A stretch of 7,455 nt of DNA from Fibrobacterota bacterium. GTDB taxonomy: Bacteria; Fibrobacterota; Chitinivibrionia; Chitinivibrionales; JANQEN01. The notes below the pieces were generated by a model, which was not told the DNA's origin, did not search any database, and saw only the letters and a list, made by a program, of their open reading frames with translations. Positions 5,588-7,455 of the stretch are shown in pieces (positions within the stretch are counted from its first letter, which is position 1; each line of letters starts with the position of its first letter). Location: the NCBI GenBank assembly GCA_030619215.1, contig JAUXBV010000153.1, positions 1 to 7,455 on the forward strand, given 5' to 3'. Position numbers and translations under genes: made by a program.

Positions 5588-6499
5588 ATGATATCAGAAA
5601 ATCCAAAAATAGGTTTTATCGGCTTTGGTGAAGTTGCTTATCATTTGTCTAAAGGGTTGAAGGAAGAAGACATAGAGCAAATCCTTGCATATACAAGATC
5701 TGCCTCAAAACCTATTTATCTTGAACGGGCAAAAGATGCTGGTGTAGAATTAACATCAACACTTGACGAATTAGTAACAAGGTCGGAAATAGTAATATCT
5801 GCTGTGCACGGCCATGTGGCTTTGGATGTAGCTCAAGATGCAGCTCGTTACATAAAGGAAGGCAGCATATTTGCAGACCTGAACAACTCAACCCCGCCTG
5901 CAAAGAGGCAAATTGCTGAAGCTATAAATGCCCAGGGCTCCAAGTTTGTTGACATCGGCCTTTTTGAGCCTCCGGCACATGCCGGGCATAAAGTGCTAAT
6001 GTATGTCTCCGGAGATGGAGCGGAGCAATTTAAAAAGATCATGAGTAAGTACGGTTTCATTATTGAGGCTTTAGATGGAGAACCACATAAGGCTACCATC
6101 ATTAAAACCCTGGCAAATATTTATATGAAGGGAGTGCAGGCTGTTTGCCTGGAGGTAGCTCTGAGCGCTCATAAGGCGGGCATTGACCTTGAAATTCTCG
6201 GCCCGCTTGTTGTAAGGCCGGTGAAAGACCTGCCAAAAGACAAGGAGCTTGCTTTCTGGGCAATACGCGGGGGACAGTCTGCAACCCGGAAAACAGCCGA
6301 GTTGAAAGATATTGTCAAGACAATGAAGGAATGGGGTATAGATCCTGTGATGATAGAGGCTACCATTAAAAGACTGAACCTGATAAAAGAATATAAGCTG
6401 CAGGATCATCTCAACGACGATATCCCCCTTGATGATTATAAAGCAATTGTTGAGGCAATTGATAAAACTGTAAGAGAGAGAGGAATTGATTTAAGGTAA
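5588..6499 (+). CDS. NAD(P)-dependent dehydrogenase, 6-phosphogluconate/3-hydroxyisobutyrate dehydrogenase-like with DUF1932 C-terminal domain
   Basis: A 303-residue cytoplasmic enzyme of the beta-hydroxyacid dehydrogenase superfamily. The N-terminal Rossmann domain (about 6-160) opens with IGFIGFGEVAYHLSKGL, whose G12-F-G14-E-V-A17 is the dinucleotide-binding GxGxxA loop. This wording is typical of the DUF1932 subgroup. Further landmarks are IVISAV (68-73), FADLNNSTP (95-103) and VDIGLFEPPAHAGHKVLMYVSG (121-142), the last in place of the usual DAPVSGG substrate loop. K173 with N177 (IIKTLANIYMKG) fits the catalytic Lys/Asn pair. The all-helical C-terminal part (about 185-290) corresponds to DUF1932. 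No transmembrane segment. AGGA lies 7 nt before the ATG. The superfamily oxidises beta-hydroxy acids or reduces the matching keto acids with NAD(P); the substrate here is not evident and neighbours give no pathway clue. Length is normal and nothing looks broken. Confidence 0.9.
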   Translation: MISENPKIGFIGFGEVAYHLSKGLKEEDIEQILAYTRSASKPIYLERAKDAGVELTSTLDELVTRSEIVISAVHGHVALDVAQDAARYIKEGSIFADLNNSTPPAKRQIAEAINAQGSKFVDIGLFEPPAHAGHKVLMYVSGDGAEQFKKIMSKYGFIIEALDGEPHKATIIKTLANIYMKGVQAVCLEVALSAHKAGIDLEILGPLVVRPVKDLPKDKELAFWAIRGGQSATRKTAELKDIVKTMKEWGIDPVMIEATIKRLNLIKEYKLQDHLNDDIPLDDYKAIVEAIDKTVRERGIDLR

Positions 6500-6584
6500 A
6501 TATTATTTATATTCTTTTATTTTCTTAAAAAATCCTTCCCTGGTTATAAGTTCACTTGATTTTTTATAGTAATAAATATAAAAC

Positions 6585-6621
6585 AGGCTATCAAGGCGGG
6601 GGTCACCTGCCAAGATAGCCT
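6585..6621 (+). terminator. Compound hairpin, probable terminator of the dehydrogenase transcript
   Basis: Outer arms AGGCTATC (6585-6592) and GATAGCCT (6614-6621) pair perfectly over 8 bp. A symmetric AA/AA internal loop follows, then an inner stem GGCGGG (6595-6600) with CCTGCC (6606-6611), containing one G-T pair and capped by five bases. It is 85 bp after the dehydrogenase stop. The following tract TTTCCTT is a weak U-run, so the element may instead be a structured RNA end or a dispersed intergenic repeat. Confidence 0.5.
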
Positions 6622-6634
6622 TTCCTTCAATTCA

Positions 6635-6643
6635 GGGGGGGGG
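6635..6643 (+). repeat. Homopolymer of nine G
   Basis: A G9 run, followed by TGG, stands in otherwise AT-rich DNA. Such tracts are prone to slippage in replication and to sequencing length error. It lies 3 nt before an ATG that opens a 21-codon frame. Confidence 0.8.
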
Positions 6644-6680
6644 TGGATGAAGGGTAAAGAAGGGTTTTATTGTTATTTTA

Positions 6681-6702
6681 AATATATTATGTATAATATA
6701 TT
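6681..6702. repeat. Perfect 10-bp AT-only inverted repeat
   Basis: AATATATTAT is followed after two bases (GT) by its exact reverse complement. All arm bases are A or T. It overlaps a TATAAT (6692-6697) with a TTGTTA 16 bp upstream (6670-6675), so it could be an operator over a weak promoter or just low-complexity DNA. Confidence 0.4.
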
Positions 6703-6980
6703 ACATATTTAATATAATAAATATATCTTAAAAAAGCTAAAGAAAAACGATAATAACGCATTTTTTTATTTCAACTTACTTACCTCTAAACTTCTTTCCT
6801 GTTTCCTTTTACTATTTAGTGATATAATAATATCCATTCTTATTTATAAATCGAGCTCTCCGAATTATTTTTATATATAGAAAAAGTACCTAATTTATTT
6901 ATGTCGACTTCACACCATTCCGATAATAATAATATGGGTACAATGGAATAAAGCTCTCTTATTTTTTAACACTCTAATTA

Positions 6981-7009
6981 TTGATCTAATCGCAAAGATA
7001 TTTTATAAT
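6981..7009 (+). promoter_or_regulatory. Near-consensus promoter of the right-edge gene, giving a leaderless mRNA
   Basis: TTGATC (6981-6986) and TATAAT (7004-7009) are separated by exactly 17 bp. The -10 is perfect and the -35 matches four of six positions. Transcription would start about 7 bases after the -10, on or next to the A of the ATG at 7016. No Shine-Dalgarno is present in the short gap, which agrees with leaderless translation. Confidence 0.55.
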
Positions 7010-7015
7010 TCTATT

Positions 7016-7455
7016 ATGATTACCACCACAGCCCAAATAATCGCCCAAATATCCGATCCGAAACAGGCAGAAAAGCTTCGCGGAAAGGGTGTGGTTGAAA
7101 AGAAGCTTGACGATACCACCTACCTGATACGTTTCTCTTCAGGAAGAATCAAAGTCAAGGTTACATCAGGAGCTCTTGCTCCGGATACTATTGTGCAGGT
7201 AAAAAGCCGGGGCGGTAAAATAATTCTTCAACCTGTACCAACACCTGAGAGTCAAGTTGATAGAATAGTATTAACGGGAACAAAACAAGAGGTCGCAGTT
7301 AATAAAGCGGTGTATGAATTACTGTCAATTATAACTGATAGTACTGAAGGAAAATGCGGAGGCCAAACAGAGCCGGATTATGCTTCAATTATAAAGAAGC
7401 TTGCAACGTTTCTTCAGGATAATCAGCATATACAAGGTTTAAGTAAAGATATACA
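7016..7455 (+). CDS. Hypothetical protein, partial (N-terminal 146 residues), possibly FliK-like
   Basis: The frame is open from the ATG at 7016 to the right edge with no stop. The 146 visible residues have no signal peptide and no membrane segment. An N-terminal helix (about 4-21, AQIIAQISDPKQAEKLRG) precedes a beta-rich block (about 25-72): VVEKKL, TYLIRF, RIKVKV, then ALAPDTIVQVKSRGGKIILQPV. After that comes a Pro-rich joint (TPTPES-like, 73-79) and helical segments (about 95-107 and 122-136). The beta block, with an LAPxTxVxV turn followed by GGKIILQ, resembles the small barrel seen near the N-terminus of some flagellar hook-length control (FliK-like) proteins. The match is by eye and weak, and no flagellar gene is visible. 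Codon use and composition are like the other genes here. The start is supported by the promoter placement rather than by a ribosome binding site. Confidence 0.75.
   Translation, partial: MITTTAQIIAQISDPKQAEKLRGKGVVEKKLDDTTYLIRFSSGRIKVKVTSGALAPDTIVQVKSRGGKIILQPVPTPESQVDRIVLTGTKQEVAVNKAVYELLSIITDSTEGKCGGQTEPDYASIIKKLATFLQDNQHIQGLSKDI

Larger units (their letters stand above)
6500..7015 (+). other. 516-bp AT-rich intergenic region
   Basis: No gene of convincing size was found on either strand. From left to right it holds a plain AT stretch, a compound hairpin (6585-6621), a nine-G run (6635-6643) before a 21-codon open frame (6647-6712), a perfect 10-bp AT inverted repeat (6681-6702), a long AT-rich stretch with no structure I can name (about 6720-6980), and the promoter of the right-hand gene (6981-7009). 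Confidence 0.7.

Noticed and set aside
6071..6409. 112-codon minus-strand frame
   Set aside because: It is antisense to the conserved dehydrogenase, and the product shows no family features.
1..7455. CRISPR arrays, tRNA or rRNA genes, insertion sequences, phage or defence genes
   Set aside because: No regularly spaced repeats, cloverleaf or rRNA-like segments, transposase or integrase motifs, or terminal repeats with target duplications were seen.

Overview
The window looks like chromosomal DNA from a member of the FCB superphylum (Bacteroidota, Chlorobi, Fibrobacterota and allied candidate phyla) or a close candidate phylum. The main reason is the 825-residue secreted protease at 1990-4467. 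It ends in a FlgD-like, type IX secretion (T9SS) type A-style sorting domain and carries cohesin-like and dockerin modules of the kind common in uncultured FCB lineages. Two further lipoproteins and a likely outer-membrane protein point to a Gram-negative envelope. Coding DNA is of moderate GC and the intergenic DNA is very AT-rich. Species or phylum cannot be fixed from the sequence alone.

Layout. On the minus strand at the left are two lipoprotein genes: a small one running off the left edge (141 to 1) and a DUF4197 lipoprotein (1024 to 281). Each has its own plausible sigma70-type promoter. A 327-bp AT-rich gap separates them from a rightward pair: a small exported protein of unknown function (1406-1972) and, 17 bp later, the large modular matrixin metalloprotease (1990-4467). 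A strong intrinsic terminator at 4497-4530 closes that pair. Next comes a probable operon of a beta-rich outer-membrane-type lipoprotein (4608-5549) and a DUF1932-type NAD(P)-dependent dehydrogenase (5588-6499). A 516-bp AT-rich gap follows, holding a compound hairpin, a run of nine G and a perfect AT-rich inverted repeat. At the right edge starts a partial gene (7016 onward) with no Shine-Dalgarno but a near-consensus promoter placed so that transcription should begin at its ATG.

How the genes may work together. The clearest unit is 1406-4467. The protease has an intact HExxHxxGxxH zinc site but no propeptide or cysteine switch. The exported protein encoded just upstream has a strand pattern that, by eye, resembles the OB/NTR fold of TIMPs, the animal inhibitors of matrixins. 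An inhibitor or chaperone partner for the protease is therefore a testable idea, not a demonstrated one. The protease also holds a dockerin between two cohesin-like modules in one chain, which suggests self-assembly or docking at the cell surface. No mobile elements, CRISPR arrays, tRNA or rRNA genes were recognised.
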